8,599 bases of DNA from an uncultured Helicobacteraceae bacterium (GCA_903903705.1 CAIUZU010000077.1:1-8599); one strand, 5' to 3'; numbered from the stretch's first letter, positions 1-7,418 are shown. Made by a program: numbers and translations. The notes: generated by a model not told the origin, from the sequence alone.

Positions 1-256
1 GTCCATCCGGTGAGGGTTGAGCGATATATGAAAACTTCATTCCTATATCAGAACCATCTCCGAAGAGATCTTCAAACCTCGGCAAATCATGCGGTGTTGA
101 GATGATTAAGACTTCTCTAATTCCAGCTAACATTAAAACTGAGAGTGGATAGTAAATCATCGGTTTATCATAAATTGGAACTAACTGTTTGCTTACGCCT
201 TTTGTTAGCGGATAAAGCCTTGTTCCGCTTCCGCCTGCTAAAATTATCCCTTTCAT
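1..256 (-). CDS. rfbA: Glucose-1-phosphate thymidylyltransferase, N-terminal part (runs off the window)
   Basis: This enzyme (RfbA/RmlA) joins glucose-1-phosphate and dTTP to make dTDP-glucose, the first step toward dTDP-rhamnose and related deoxysugars in the cytoplasm. The 85 visible residues begin [18 protein letters not shown], the nucleotide-binding G-x-G-T-R loop of sugar nucleotidyltransferases. They continue with [17 protein letters not shown] and then a QPSPDG segment near the cut end, which is typical of RmlA rather than GalU or GlmU. The start ATG at 256-254 overlaps the stop of the upstream epimerase in an ATGA junction, which implies translational coupling. A purine-rich GAGAG lies just upstream as the ribosome site. 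The C-terminal two thirds, including the catalytic Asp region, lie outside the window. Further rml genes probably follow, but this cannot be seen. Confidence 0.95.
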   Translation of the reverse strand, partial: MKGIILAGGSGTRLYPLTKGVSKQLVPIYDKPMIYYPLSVLMLAGIREVLIISTPHDLPRFEDLFGDGSDIGMKFSYIAQPSPDG

Positions 257-1323
257 TTACTCTCTGCTCCATAAAAATTTCTATACCAATTCACAAATCT
301 ATCAACTCCGACTTCTAGCGATGTTGATGGCTTGTAACCAAAATCATCCATCAAAGCACTCACATCGGCGTAAGTTGAAACCACGTCACCGTCTTGCATA
401 TCCATAAAATTTTTCTTTGCCTCTTTGCCCAGCGATGTTTCAACTGTTTTTATAAAGTCTAAAAGCTGTACTGGCGAATTGTTTCCGATGTTGTAGATGC
501 GATACGGTGCAGTTGAACGGTCAGCTTCAAGGTTGGACTCTTGATCTAGTTTGGACTCACAAATCGGTTTTGCAGGGTTGTCTATCACTTTTACAATTCC
601 CTCCACGATGTCGCCAATATATGTAAAATCTCTGCTCATGTTGCCGTGGTTAAATACTTTTATAGCTCTGTCGTTTAAAATCGCATCTGTAAAAAGCATA
701 GGTGCCATGTCAGGTCTGCCCCACTCTCCATAAACGGTAAAAAATCTAAGCCCTGTCGTATGGATGCCGTAAAGGTGAGCGTAAGTATGAGCCATCATCT
801 CATTTGATTTTTTAGTTGCCGCATAGAGGCTTATTGGATGGTCCGTGTGGTCACTCGTCTTAAAAGGTTGAGATCTGTTGAGTCCGTAAACACTTGAACT
901 GCTTGCAAACGCCAAATTTTTCACTCCATAATTTCTACATGCTTCAAGAATATTTATAAATCCCACAACATTGCTTTGTATGTAAGCATGCGGGTTTTCT
1001 ATAGAGTATCGCACCCCAGCTTGAGCCGCAAGGTTACATACGGAATCAAATTTTTCTGCTTCAAAAAGTCTCTTTATTGCCTCTGCATTCGCCAAATCAA
1101 TTTTCGCAAACTTATGGTTAGGATATTTTGAAGAATAAATCACTTCGCTATTTTCACAGCAGAGAGATTGAATTCCAAGTTCATTTAATCTTGCATACTT
1201 TAGGTTTACATCGTAGTAGTCGTTGATATTGTCAATCCCTACAACCTCATCGCCACGCTCTAGCAATTTTTTTGCCAAATGAAAACCGATAAAGCCTGCC
1301 GTTCCGGTTACTAATATTTTCAC
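253..1323 (-). CDS. UDP-glucuronate 4-epimerase (NAD-dependent SDR family)
   Basis: This cytoplasmic extended short-chain dehydrogenase/reductase probably interconverts UDP-glucuronate and UDP-galacturonate. The 356-residue protein opens with the NAD-binding Rossmann motif GTAGFIG (residues 7-13). It has the [10 protein letters not shown] segment (98-107), the SSSSVYG stretch supplying the catalytic Ser (141-147) and the YAATK motif with Y167 and K171. The block [18 protein letters not shown] (191-208) is characteristic of the CapI/LspL/GlcA-epimerase subgroup. The length is slightly above the usual 335-350. An AAGGA ribosome site, merged with the ugd stop codon, precedes the ATG. It sits 9 bp after ugd, which makes its presumed substrate, and its stop overlaps the rfbA start by 4 bp, so the three form an operon. 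Another UDP-sugar 4-epimerase specificity is possible but less likely next to ugd. Confidence 0.9.
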   Translation of the reverse strand: MKILVTGTAGFIGFHLAKKLLERGDEVVGIDNINDYYDVNLKYARLNELGIQSLCCENSEVIYSSKYPNHKFAKIDLANAEAIKRLFEAEKFDSVCNLAAQAGVRYSIENPHAYIQSNVVGFINILEACRNYGVKNLAFASSSSVYGLNRSQPFKTSDHTDHPISLYAATKKSNEMMAHTYAHLYGIHTTGLRFFTVYGEWGRPDMAPMLFTDAILNDRAIKVFNHGNMSRDFTYIGDIVEGIVKVIDNPAKPICESKLDQESNLEADRSTAPYRIYNIGNNSPVQLLDFIKTVETSLGKEAKKNFMDMQDGDVVSTYADVSALMDDFGYKPSTSLEVGVDRFVNWYRNFYGAESK

Positions 1324-1332
1324 ATCTATCCT

Positions 1333-2502
1333 TCAACTGTCGCTATTAAATATATCTCTTGTGTAAACTTTCTCTTTTACGTCCATTATTGATTCGCTAA
1401 GCCTGTTTGCTACTACTACATCACTTATCTTTTTAAACTCATCCAAATCTTTTATAACTCTTGAGTTAAAAAAACTCTCTTCTTGACAAGCAGGCTCATA
1501 GATAACGACCTCTATCCCTTTTGCTTTTATACGCTTCATAATCCCCTGAATAGCCGAACTTCTAAAATTATCACTTCCGCTTTTCATTACAAGTCTGTAA
1601 ACACCGACTATCTTTGGTTTTTTTGCCAATATGCTATCAGCTATAAAATCTTTTCTCGTTGAGTTTGATTTTACTATAGCTTCTACCAAATTTGACGGCA
1701 CATCCGCATAATTTGCAAGAAGCTGCTTTGTATCTTTTGGCAAACAGTATCCGCCGTATCCAAAAGATGGGTTGTTATAGTGACTTCCTATACGTGGATC
1801 AAGCCCAACGCCTTCTATAATCTGCTTAGTATCAAGCCCATGTGACTGAGCGTAAGAGTCAAGCTCGTTAAAATACGCCACTCTCATGGCAAGGTAAGTA
1901 TTTGCAAACAGTTTTATCGCCTCTGCTTCAGTTGAGTCGGTAAAAAGAATCGGGATATCTTTTTTAATCGCTCCTTGTGCCAACAAGTTTGCAAACACGG
2001 CAGCTCGCTCACTTTGCTCTCCTACGATAATACGACTTGGGTAAAGGTTGTCATGCAGAGCTAATCCCTCTCTTAAGAACTCTGGGGAAAAAATAATATT
2101 ATCTGTCTTAAATTTCTCCCTTAAGCTCTTTACATATCCAACCGGAACAGTTGATTTGATAATCATAACGGCATTTGGATTTATGCTTAAAACATCCGCA
2201 ACTACAAACTCTATGCTCTTTGTGTTAAAGTAGTTAGTTTGTGGATCATAATCAGTCGGAGTTGCGATAATGACATACTCTGCACCCTTATACGCATCTT
2301 CTTTGTCAAGTGTCGCTCTAAAATTGAGATCATCTCTTTTTAAATACTCTTCGATCTCTTTATCCTCAATGGGAGAGATTTTTTTATTTATCATCTCAAC
2401 TTTTTGGGGAATAATATCAAGCGCTACTACTTCATTATGTTGTGAGAGCAAGATTCCGTTGCTAAGCCCCACATATCCTGTTCCTGCTATTGCTATTTTC
2501 AT
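1333..2502 (-). CDS. ugd: UDP-glucose 6-dehydrogenase
   Basis: Ugd oxidises UDP-glucose twice with NAD to give UDP-glucuronate for surface polysaccharides. The 389-residue protein is the short Ugd form (E. coli Ugd, from memory, is 388 residues). It begins with the Rossmann motif GTGYVGLS (7-14). Family landmarks follow: KSTVPVG (116-122), FSPEFLREG (138-146), [18 protein letters not shown] (197-214, with the conserved Lys and Asn), and [12 protein letters not shown] (248-259) with the thiohemiacetal-forming Cys253 and Asp257. The sequence looks strikingly like enterobacterial Ugd along its whole length. It is the first gene of the sugar operon. A weak purine-rich site (AGAAGAGA) precedes the ATG, and a candidate promoter lies in the 98-bp upstream gap. 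The product feeds the neighbouring epimerase. Confidence 0.96.
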   Translation of the reverse strand: MKIAIAGTGYVGLSNGILLSQHNEVVALDIIPQKVEMINKKISPIEDKEIEEYLKRDDLNFRATLDKEDAYKGAEYVIIATPTDYDPQTNYFNTKSIEFVVADVLSINPNAVMIIKSTVPVGYVKSLREKFKTDNIIFSPEFLREGLALHDNLYPSRIIVGEQSERAAVFANLLAQGAIKKDIPILFTDSTEAEAIKLFANTYLAMRVAYFNELDSYAQSHGLDTKQIIEGVGLDPRIGSHYNNPSFGYGGYCLPKDTKQLLANYADVPSNLVEAIVKSNSTRKDFIADSILAKKPKIVGVYRLVMKSGSDNFRSSAIQGIMKRIKAKGIEVVIYEPACQEESFFNSRVIKDLDEFKKISDVVVANRLSESIMDVKEKVYTRDIFNSDS

Positions 2503-2563
2503 ATTTTTTCTCTTCTGCGTCTGTTTTTTAAAGCCGACATGTAAAATTTATAATTAAGGATTT

Positions 2564-2572
2564 ATTTTATCA
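2564..2572 (-). promoter_or_regulatory. Candidate sigma-70 extended -10 box for the ugd operon
   Basis: The minus strand reads TGATAAAAT here, an extended -10 (TG-n-TAAAAT) with no convincing -35, a pattern common in Campylobacterota. Transcription would begin near 2557 and leave a leader of about 55 nt before the ugd ATG. The gap 2503-2600 is very AT-rich, so chance -10-like strings are likely; TATAAA a little further downstream is an alternative. No GC-rich hairpin with a T-tract was found in this gap, so transcription from the permease gene may also read into ugd. Confidence 0.35.
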
Positions 2573-2600
2573 GAATTATCTTATTTTTGGTAAAAGAGTG

Positions 2601-3398
2601 CTAATTTCGTATCTCTTTTTGATTTGTTAACTGTTGAAGATAATTTGAGATATTTATAAGTGAAAATGTAACCAAAAATATCATTAGACCTGGGAAAAAA
2701 CTTACCCACCAAGCAATCTCTATAACATCTTTGCCGCTGCTTAGTATCGTCCCCCAGCTCATTTGAGGTGCTACAATCCCAAGTCCCAAGAAGCTAAGTC
2801 CCGACTCTGCGAGGATAGCTCCGCCCACTCCAAAAGTAAAACTGACAAAGTAGATGGGTGCTAAGATTGGAGCATAATATTTGAAAAGTATCTTTAGTCT
2901 GCTTACTTTTGCGATATTTAGTATTTTTATATATGGCTGAGAGGTTATTTGAAAACTCTCCGAACGAATAAGTCTAGCCGTCGTCATCCAGCCGGTTACA
3001 GAAATGATTACAATCAAAATCCACTCTGAAGCGTTTACATAGCTTACAAGTGCAAGAAGCAGAAAAAATGTAGGAAATGTTAAAAAGAGATCTACCAAGA
3101 TAACAAAACCTTTATCAATCCCTCCTCGAAAATATCCTGCCAGTGACCCCAAAACCAAGCCGATAACAGAGGCGATAAAAGCACTCCCGACACCTATGAC
3201 AAGAGAGACTTTTCCACCCTCGATAAGCCTTGCAAGGATATCTCTACCTAGTCTGTCCGTACCTAGTAAATGTTCCATAGACGGCGGAGTTAAAATAGCA
3301 CTGCCGTCTAAGCTATATGGATCTAGCGAGTAAAAAAGAGAACCGAAAAAGGAGAAGAAGAAAATAAAAACAAGTATAAAAACACTAAATCTTGGCAT
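2601..3398 (-). CDS. ABC transporter permease, DppC/OppC (peptide/nickel) family
   Basis: This inner-membrane subunit belongs to the binding-protein-dependent DppC/OppC permease family, which usually moves peptides, nickel or similar solutes. The 265-residue protein has an N-terminal membrane helix (about 4-24). The family signature GTDRLGRDILARLIEGGKVS follows at 46-65, then several hydrophobic segments (about 66-90, 97-120, 125-140, 175-200 and 228-252). The block ILAESGLSFLGLGI (195-208) with downstream SWG and FFPGLM is diagnostic. The cytoplasmic EAA-type coupling loop (about 154-178) is degenerate: the usual E-A-A and Gly positions are not recognisable. No partner permease, ATPase or binding protein lies in the window. 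The ATG follows the flgK stop by 6 bp, in the same frame, with no Shine-Dalgarno motif, so it probably depends on flgK translation. The start cannot lie further upstream because the flgK stop codon blocks that frame. The substrate is unknown. Confidence 0.88.
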   Translation of the reverse strand: MPRFSVFILVFIFFFSFFGSLFYSLDPYSLDGSAILTPPSMEHLLGTDRLGRDILARLIEGGKVSLVIGVGSAFIASVIGLVLGSLAGYFRGGIDKGFVILVDLFLTFPTFFLLLALVSYVNASEWILIVIISVTGWMTTARLIRSESFQITSQPYIKILNIAKVSRLKILFKYYAPILAPIYFVSFTFGVGGAILAESGLSFLGLGIVAPQMSWGTILSSGKDVIEIAWWVSFFPGLMIFLVTFSLINISNYLQQLTNQKEIRN

Positions 3399-3404
3399 TA
3401 AGGA

Positions 3405-5285
3405 TTACTGTTTAAGCCCAAGAAGCGTCTGCATCATCTCATCAACCGTCGTAATTATTTTTGAAGCGGCACCATAAGATGTCTGGTATTTTATAAGATT
3501 TGTCAGCTCCTCATCTATACTTACTTTAGAAACTGAAGAATACTCCAGTTCAGTTGCGTTAAACTGTGCCGATACCGACTGATTTTTCAAAATCGCCTCA
3601 TTCGCTGTTACACCGACATGTGTCGCAACAACATCAAACATACCGTATATCGTAGAGTTATAAGTCTCTCTTCCAACAGAAAAATTATAAACTTCGAACT
3701 GTTGCTGTACCATATTTAGGGCAAGAGTGTTATCTCCTGAAGCAGAAGATTTTCCGCCTCTTATTGCTGTGGGGTTTCCTCTTAGCTCATAGTTTAAGTT
3801 TATATTTTTTGCACTATCACCGTCAAAAAATTTATTTAAACCAAGAGCACCGGCAAAATTTGAGCCTGAATCAAAACTGCTGTTTCGCAGGTTATCTTCT
3901 ATAGCAAAAGTAAATCCTTTTGCCGCATAAGAGGGATCTATAGAAAATTCTATGCCGTTATTTCCATCAGTATAAGTAGCCCAGTGATAGTTTATATAGT
4001 CATCAATATCATTATTTGCATTCCCATCGCTGTTATCATCGCCCTGAGCTTCTATCTGAGCTTGAATCGAGTTAGAACCTGTAATTCCTGACATAGTCGT
4101 AGCATAATCAATATTAACAGTTCTTCTCGCACTTACATTTCCGTCAATATCATAAATTACCATGTCAAATGAGCCGCTTTTAATATTTGACGAGGAGTTT
4201 AGAATAGGAACATCTTCATTTATATCTATATTGTTTGACTCCATTTTGGTTGTACTGCTAGAAGCATAAAGATTGTTTGTGGTCTCTATAAGCCCTGCTG
4301 CAAAAGCATCCATCTGATCTGCGACTTTTTGTAAAACTCCAGTGCTGGTAGTACCCGATGCATCAGTTGTTACACTGCCTCTTAGATTTAAAATAGCACC
4401 TATTCTACCGCCTGTTATAGACTCTTCCATAGGGATTAGCGTACCATCTTGTCTTTCATAAGAAAGCTCGAAAAAAGCACTTTGACTATCATTTCTTGCA
4501 ATATGAATAGGGTGATAAGTTCCGCCGTCAACTATATTAAATCCGTTTATATTCAAAGTATAGCTACCTGAACTCTCATTTACTGAGTTATACGCCGAAG
4601 TATTTGACTGTATCTGTCCCGTGATTGAATCTGCACCGATAAGCTTTGCCAAACGCAACTCTATAGAGTTTCTTTTATCTCTTAGATCATTTGCCGTATA
4701 TGCATCGCCGGCTTCTGAAGTGTCTATAGAGATATTTACCTGTGCCAACTCTTTAGCTAGTAAATTCACCTCATCTATGCTTGAACTTAACTGTTCGTTT
4801 ATGCTAGACTGGAGTGCTAATACCTTGTTTTGCACATTAGAAATACTGCTAGATAGCGTCTCTGCCTGTTTAGCTAGGGCTATCTTAATCGCATCATTAT
4901 CAGGATTGTCTGCAAAAGATTGCCACATGTTGTAATACTCTTGAAGATCTGACTTAATCCCGACATTCTTTATCTCCGGAAAGTAGGTCGACAACTCTTC
5001 GAGTGTAGATTTTGTAAAATCAGAGAACTCTTTATCAGAAGCCAAGCCCGTATATCTTTCATACACAAAACTGTCAAATATTCTCTCAATATCCATGATT
5101 GTAGTGCCGTTGCCCACACTCCCCGGAGACGTTAGAACAGGCGTAGATGCCGCAGTTACGACTCTTTGTCTCGTATATCCGTCACTCTCCGCATTTGTAA
5201 TATTATGACTGGTAGTATCTACCCCTATTTGTGCAGCATTAAGACCGCTGTAGCCGATGCTAAGCGTATTGAAAATAGAACTCAT
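3405..5285 (-). CDS. flgK: Flagellar hook-associated protein 1 (hook-filament junction)
   Basis: FlgK is exported through the flagellar type III apparatus and forms the first junction ring between hook and filament. The 626-residue protein has the conserved rod/hook-type N-terminus, with IGYSGLNAAQIGVDTTSHNI (10-29) and NITNAESDGYTRQRV (28-42). It ends in the classic amphipathic C-terminus: VSIDEELTNLIKYQTSYGAA (588-607), then TVDEMMQTLLGLKQ. A helical segment at about 135-185 is followed by a Ser/Asn/Asp-rich variable domain (about 220-520). It is longer than E. coli FlgK (about 547) but close to the C. jejuni protein (about 608), both from memory. An acidic loop at 416-428 resembles a calcium site. 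The ATG comes one base after the flgN stop, with a weak GTGAGAG site upstream, so translation is probably coupled to that of its chaperone. It is expected to be a late flagellar gene read from the flgM promoter. Confidence 0.97.
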   Translation of the reverse strand: MSSIFNTLSIGYSGLNAAQIGVDTTSHNITNAESDGYTRQRVVTAASTPVLTSPGSVGNGTTIMDIERIFDSFVYERYTGLASDKEFSDFTKSTLEELSTYFPEIKNVGIKSDLQEYYNMWQSFADNPDNDAIKIALAKQAETLSSSISNVQNKVLALQSSINEQLSSSIDEVNLLAKELAQVNISIDTSEAGDAYTANDLRDKRNSIELRLAKLIGADSITGQIQSNTSAYNSVNESSGSYTLNINGFNIVDGGTYHPIHIARNDSQSAFFELSYERQDGTLIPMEESITGGRIGAILNLRGSVTTDASGTTSTGVLQKVADQMDAFAAGLIETTNNLYASSSTTKMESNNIDINEDVPILNSSSNIKSGSFDMVIYDIDGNVSARRTVNIDYATTMSGITGSNSIQAQIEAQGDDNSDGNANNDIDDYINYHWATYTDGNNGIEFSIDPSYAAKGFTFAIEDNLRNSSFDSGSNFAGALGLNKFFDGDSAKNINLNYELRGNPTAIRGGKSSASGDNTLALNMVQQQFEVYNFSVGRETYNSTIYGMFDVVATHVGVTANEAILKNQSVSAQFNATELEYSSVSKVSIDEELTNLIKYQTSYGAASKIITTVDEMMQTLLGLKQ

Positions 5286-5286
5286 C

Positions 5287-5715
5287 TCACACTCTCACTT
5301 GCAAGATAGAAGACTCTTTTGAAGCAACTTTATTATAGCCTTGCATCTCCGTAGGAACAAGTCTTTCTAAAAATGTATTGTACAGATTGCTCACGGCTAA
5401 TACCATTCTTGCATAGCGCCTATTTACTTCACGCAGATTCGAGAGTTCTACTTTAAGCTCACTTAAGTAAGTATGTTGTTCTTCATTTAAGAGTTTTGGC
5501 AACTCTACACCCGGATTTGAACTGACAAGTGATGAAATCTCATGGTCTATCATTGCTTTTTTAGATTCAAAGCTTTTTAACTTCTCCTCTTTGATCTTCA
5601 ATCTCTCAAACTGAGGGTTATGATTTGCCACCTTTATATCTTCTACATCCGACTCCGTAATTTTTACTAAATCTCTTAGGTCGCCGAGCGCACCTTGCAA
5701 ATGATAAGACAGCAT
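5287..5715 (-). CDS. flgN: Probable FlgN-type flagellar export chaperone
   Basis: FlgN chaperones bind the C-termini of FlgK and FlgL in the cytoplasm and deliver them to the export apparatus. This 142-residue protein looks all-helical, with charged heptad-like stretches at about 10-65 and 80-120. Its C-terminal helix, with NRRYARMVLAVSNLYNTFLE (98-117) and then LVP and GY, fits the FlgN family, whose sequences are poorly conserved. There is no signal peptide. The position between flgM and flgK, ending one base before the flgK start, matches C. jejuni flgM-flgN-flgK as I recall it and is the strongest evidence. A GAGGG ribosome site precedes the ATG at a suitable distance. The call rests on synteny plus overall pattern more than on invariant residues. 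Confidence 0.8.
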   Translation of the reverse strand: MLSYHLQGALGDLRDLVKITESDVEDIKVANHNPQFERLKIKEEKLKSFESKKAMIDHEISSLVSSNPGVELPKLLNEEQHTYLSELKVELSNLREVNRRYARMVLAVSNLYNTFLERLVPTEMQGYNKVASKESSILQVRV

Positions 5716-5744
5716 AATTTAACCCTCACTTTTTGTTTTAAAAA

Positions 5745-5954
5745 CTATATTAACTCTTCAGCAATCTTCTCTGAAAGAGCTTGTAGATTTACTTTATATT
5801 CACCAGATTCAAGGGAACCTTTAATCTGCTCAACTTTACTTAAATCACCCTGTTTAGATACGCTAAGAGAACTCTTTTGCGAAACTTCCCTACTTTCTCC
5901 AAAATTGCCGGCATATGCACTGCGAATACCTGCACTGTTTAGTTGTGAAATCAT
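5745..5954 (-). CDS. flgM: Anti-sigma-28 factor FlgM
   Basis: FlgM binds and inhibits sigma-28 (FliA) until the hook is complete. It is then usually exported or otherwise relieved, which allows late flagellin transcription. The 69-residue protein is short like other Campylobacterota FlgM proteins. The N-terminal half is Ser-rich and probably disordered. The C-terminal part (about 40-69) has the family pattern VEQIKGSLESGEYKVN, then LSEKIAEELI, the sigma-binding helices. A clear AAGGA ribosome site lies 6 nt before the ATG. A sigma-28-type promoter lies just upstream, so FlgM would be made under the sigma factor it inhibits, a negative feedback loop known from other flagellated bacteria. The gap to flgN is 29 bp without a terminator, so flgN and flgK are probably co-transcribed. 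Confidence 0.92.
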   Translation of the reverse strand: MISQLNSAGIRSAYAGNFGESREVSQKSSLSVSKQGDLSKVEQIKGSLESGEYKVNLQALSEKIAEELI

Positions 5955-6000
5955 AATCTATCCTTTTTCTATCTCTTATGAGAATAATTCTATATTATGT

Positions 6001-6027
6001 ATATCGTCATAAAGATGGAAAATATTA
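6001..6027 (-). promoter_or_regulatory. Sigma-28 (FliA) promoter upstream of flgM
   Basis: On the minus strand TAAT (6027-6024), a 15-nt spacer and GACGATAT (6008-6001) match the FliA consensus TAAA-N15-GCCGATAA at 9 of 12 positions with exact spacing. The -35 element shares its first three bases with the flgJ stop codon. Transcription should start near 5994, leaving a leader of about 40 nt before the flgM ATG. The location ahead of the gene for the sigma-28 inhibitor fits established flagellar regulation. Confidence 0.65.
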
Positions 6028-6327
6028 GCCTTTCTGACTCAAGAAATCATAAAGCATCTGAGAAAAACCAAACCCGCCTGCACTCACTTTTGCGAGCTCT
6101 TCTCTATACATTGATTTGTATATTTTATCCCCCGGATCATTAGCGCTTGAAAAAATATTTTTCTCGTCCTGCATCGCATTATCCATCAGCATCTTAAGGA
6201 TAACCGACTCAAATGCATCCGTCTGTTCTCTAAGTTTTATGTTATCAACTTTTGCATCAATCTTAGGAATCGCATGCTGCTGGGACATAAACTGAGCTTG
6301 CATATTTACAGAATTTGCGCCGTACAT
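6025..6327 (-). CDS. flgJ: FlgJ-type flagellar rod-binding protein (single domain)
   Basis: FlgJ acts in the periplasm as the scaffold or cap for rod assembly. This 100-residue protein carries only the rod-binding domain. The family motif DAFESVILKMLMDNAM (37-52) and the C-terminal segment YKSMYREELAKVSAGGFGFS (70-89) followed by MLYDFL are clear. The peptidoglycan hydrolase domain found in enterobacterial FlgJ is absent. This is normal for Campylobacterota, so a separate wall hydrolase must do that job. There is no signal peptide, as expected for export through the flagellar apparatus. The start shares one base with the flgI stop (TGATG), and no strong Shine-Dalgarno motif is visible, so translation is probably coupled to flgI. 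Confidence 0.92.
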   Translation of the reverse strand: MYGANSVNMQAQFMSQQHAIPKIDAKVDNIKLREQTDAFESVILKMLMDNAMQDEKNIFSSANDPGDKIYKSMYREELAKVSAGGFGFSQMLYDFLSQKG

Positions 6328-7373
6328 CAGATCAACTTCAATTCAGCAGAGATGCTTCCGGCACTCTTCATGGCTTCTAAGATTGAGATGATATCTTTTG
6401 GAGTCGCTCCGAGTTTTTGCAAAGAACGAACCAGATTTGCGACAGTCGTTGTTCCGGCTTTTGTGTAAAGTTCATTCTCATTTACACCGATTACCATGTT
6501 TTCATCTACAACCATTGAACCGGCAGGTTTACTGACATTTGCTTGTTCAGATATTTTGATGGTAATATCTCCATGCGTCATAATAATAGGTTTTATCTCA
6601 ATGCCGACACCCGAAATGATAGTTCCCGTTCTCTCGTTTATAATAATTTTATCCTCAACTGCATAGTCCATATTCATATCTTGAACTTCCGCTAAAAATT
6701 CAACCATACTCTTATTTTGCGGTTTTTTTAATTTAACCGTTCTAGAGTCCATGGCTACTGCGACTTGCGTGCTATAAAATTCATTGAGAGTTTTTTGGAT
6801 AGATACGCTATTTTTGAAATTTGCATCTTTTAGGGAGAGTGTAATAAACTCTTGGTTATAGATATCGATATCGATTTCTCTCTCTACTACACCGCCGTTA
6901 TAGATAAGACCGGCTGTCGCATGAGACTCTCCGCCTGCTCCTTTGAGGTTTTTACCGCCAATGGTAATCGCTCCTTGAGCCAGTGCGTAAATCTTCCCGT
7001 CAACCCCTTTAAGAGGCGTCATAAGGAGTGTTCCGCCCTCTAGCGACTTAGCATCGCCTATGGATGAAACCGTAATATTCATCTTATCGCCCTGTCTTGC
7101 AAAGGGAGCAAGTTCGGCAGTAACAACTACGGCAGCCACATTCTTTGATTTTATATCAACGGAGTTCATATCAATGTTCATTGCTTTTAACATATTTGCG
7201 ATTGACTGAAGAGTAAACTTTGAAGTCGTACCGTCTCCGGTTTTTTGAAGACCTACAACAAGCGAGTAGCCGATAAGATGATTGTCTCTCACGCCGACAA
7301 TATTAGCCACTTCACTTATCTTAGCGGCATAGATAGTCGTAATAGTAAGTAAAAATAGAATAACTTTTCTCAT
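6327..7373 (-). CDS. flgI: Flagellar P-ring protein precursor
   Basis: FlgI is secreted by Sec to the periplasm, where it polymerises into the P-ring bushing around the flagellar rod. The 348-residue protein has the usual family length. It starts with a signal peptide (MRK, a hydrophobic stretch 4-15, probable cleavage near residues 16-17 after IYA). It then has the diagnostic segment LIGYSLVVGLQKTGDGT (33-49) and the conserved C-terminal run LVRSLQKLGATPKDIISILE, ending in AELKLI. A good Shine-Dalgarno (GAAGGA, 6 nt before the ATG) and a sigma-54 promoter lie just upstream. It is the first gene of the flagellar transcription unit, 45 bp after rsmD, and shares one base with flgJ. Confidence 0.97.
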   Translation of the reverse strand: MRKVILFLLTITTIYAAKISEVANIVGVRDNHLIGYSLVVGLQKTGDGTTSKFTLQSIANMLKAMNIDMNSVDIKSKNVAAVVVTAELAPFARQGDKMNITVSSIGDAKSLEGGTLLMTPLKGVDGKIYALAQGAITIGGKNLKGAGGESHATAGLIYNGGVVEREIDIDIYNQEFITLSLKDANFKNSVSIQKTLNEFYSTQVAVAMDSRTVKLKKPQNKSMVEFLAEVQDMNMDYAVEDKIIINERTGTIISGVGIEIKPIIMTHGDITIKISEQANVSKPAGSMVVDENMVIGVNENELYTKAGTTTVANLVRSLQKLGATPKDIISILEAMKSAGSISAELKLI

Positions 7374-7399
7374 CGCTCATCCTTCAATATAGCGATATG

Positions 7400-7416
7400 A
7401 AGCAAACACTATTCCA
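7400..7416 (-). promoter_or_regulatory. Sigma-54 (RpoN) promoter upstream of flgI
   Basis: The minus strand reads TGGAATAGTGTTTGCTT. It contains the invariant GG (7415-7414) and GC (7403-7402) separated by exactly 10 nt. It matches GGAA-N6-TTGCTT, the form I recall for sigma-54 flagellar promoters of C. jejuni. The start site should be near 7390, leaving a leader of about 17 nt that holds the flgI ribosome site. It begins 3 bp after the rsmD stop. Activation by a FlgR-type regulator is expected from the phylum but not visible here. Confidence 0.8.
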
Positions 7417-7418
7417 CT

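Noticed and set aside
2270..2557. 95-codon plus-strand reading frame opposite the ugd start
   Set aside because: It lies almost wholly antisense to a clearly conserved gene, has a low-complexity Ser/Phe-rich translation and no supported ribosome site.
2503..2600. Possible intrinsic terminator between the permease and ugd
   Set aside because: The gap has runs of A and T but no GC-rich stem followed by a T-tract on the minus strand.
4621..4935. 104-codon plus-strand reading frame inside flgK
   Set aside because: It is a shadow of the flgK coding strand. Nothing in its translation resembles a known family.
5716..5744. Separate promoter for flgN-flgK in the 29-bp gap after flgM
   Set aside because: No GG-N10-GC, no CGATA-type box and no convincing -10 element was seen; co-transcription with flgM explains expression.
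5695..6012. 105-codon plus-strand reading frame opposite flgM and the flgM promoter
   Set aside because: It is antisense to flgM, which has a clear family match, ribosome site and promoter. The translation shows no recognisable pattern.
6861..6872. 12-bp perfect palindrome GATATCGATATC within flgI
   Set aside because: It is explained by codons for alternating Ile and Asp (the EIDIDI stretch of FlgI). No operator context.
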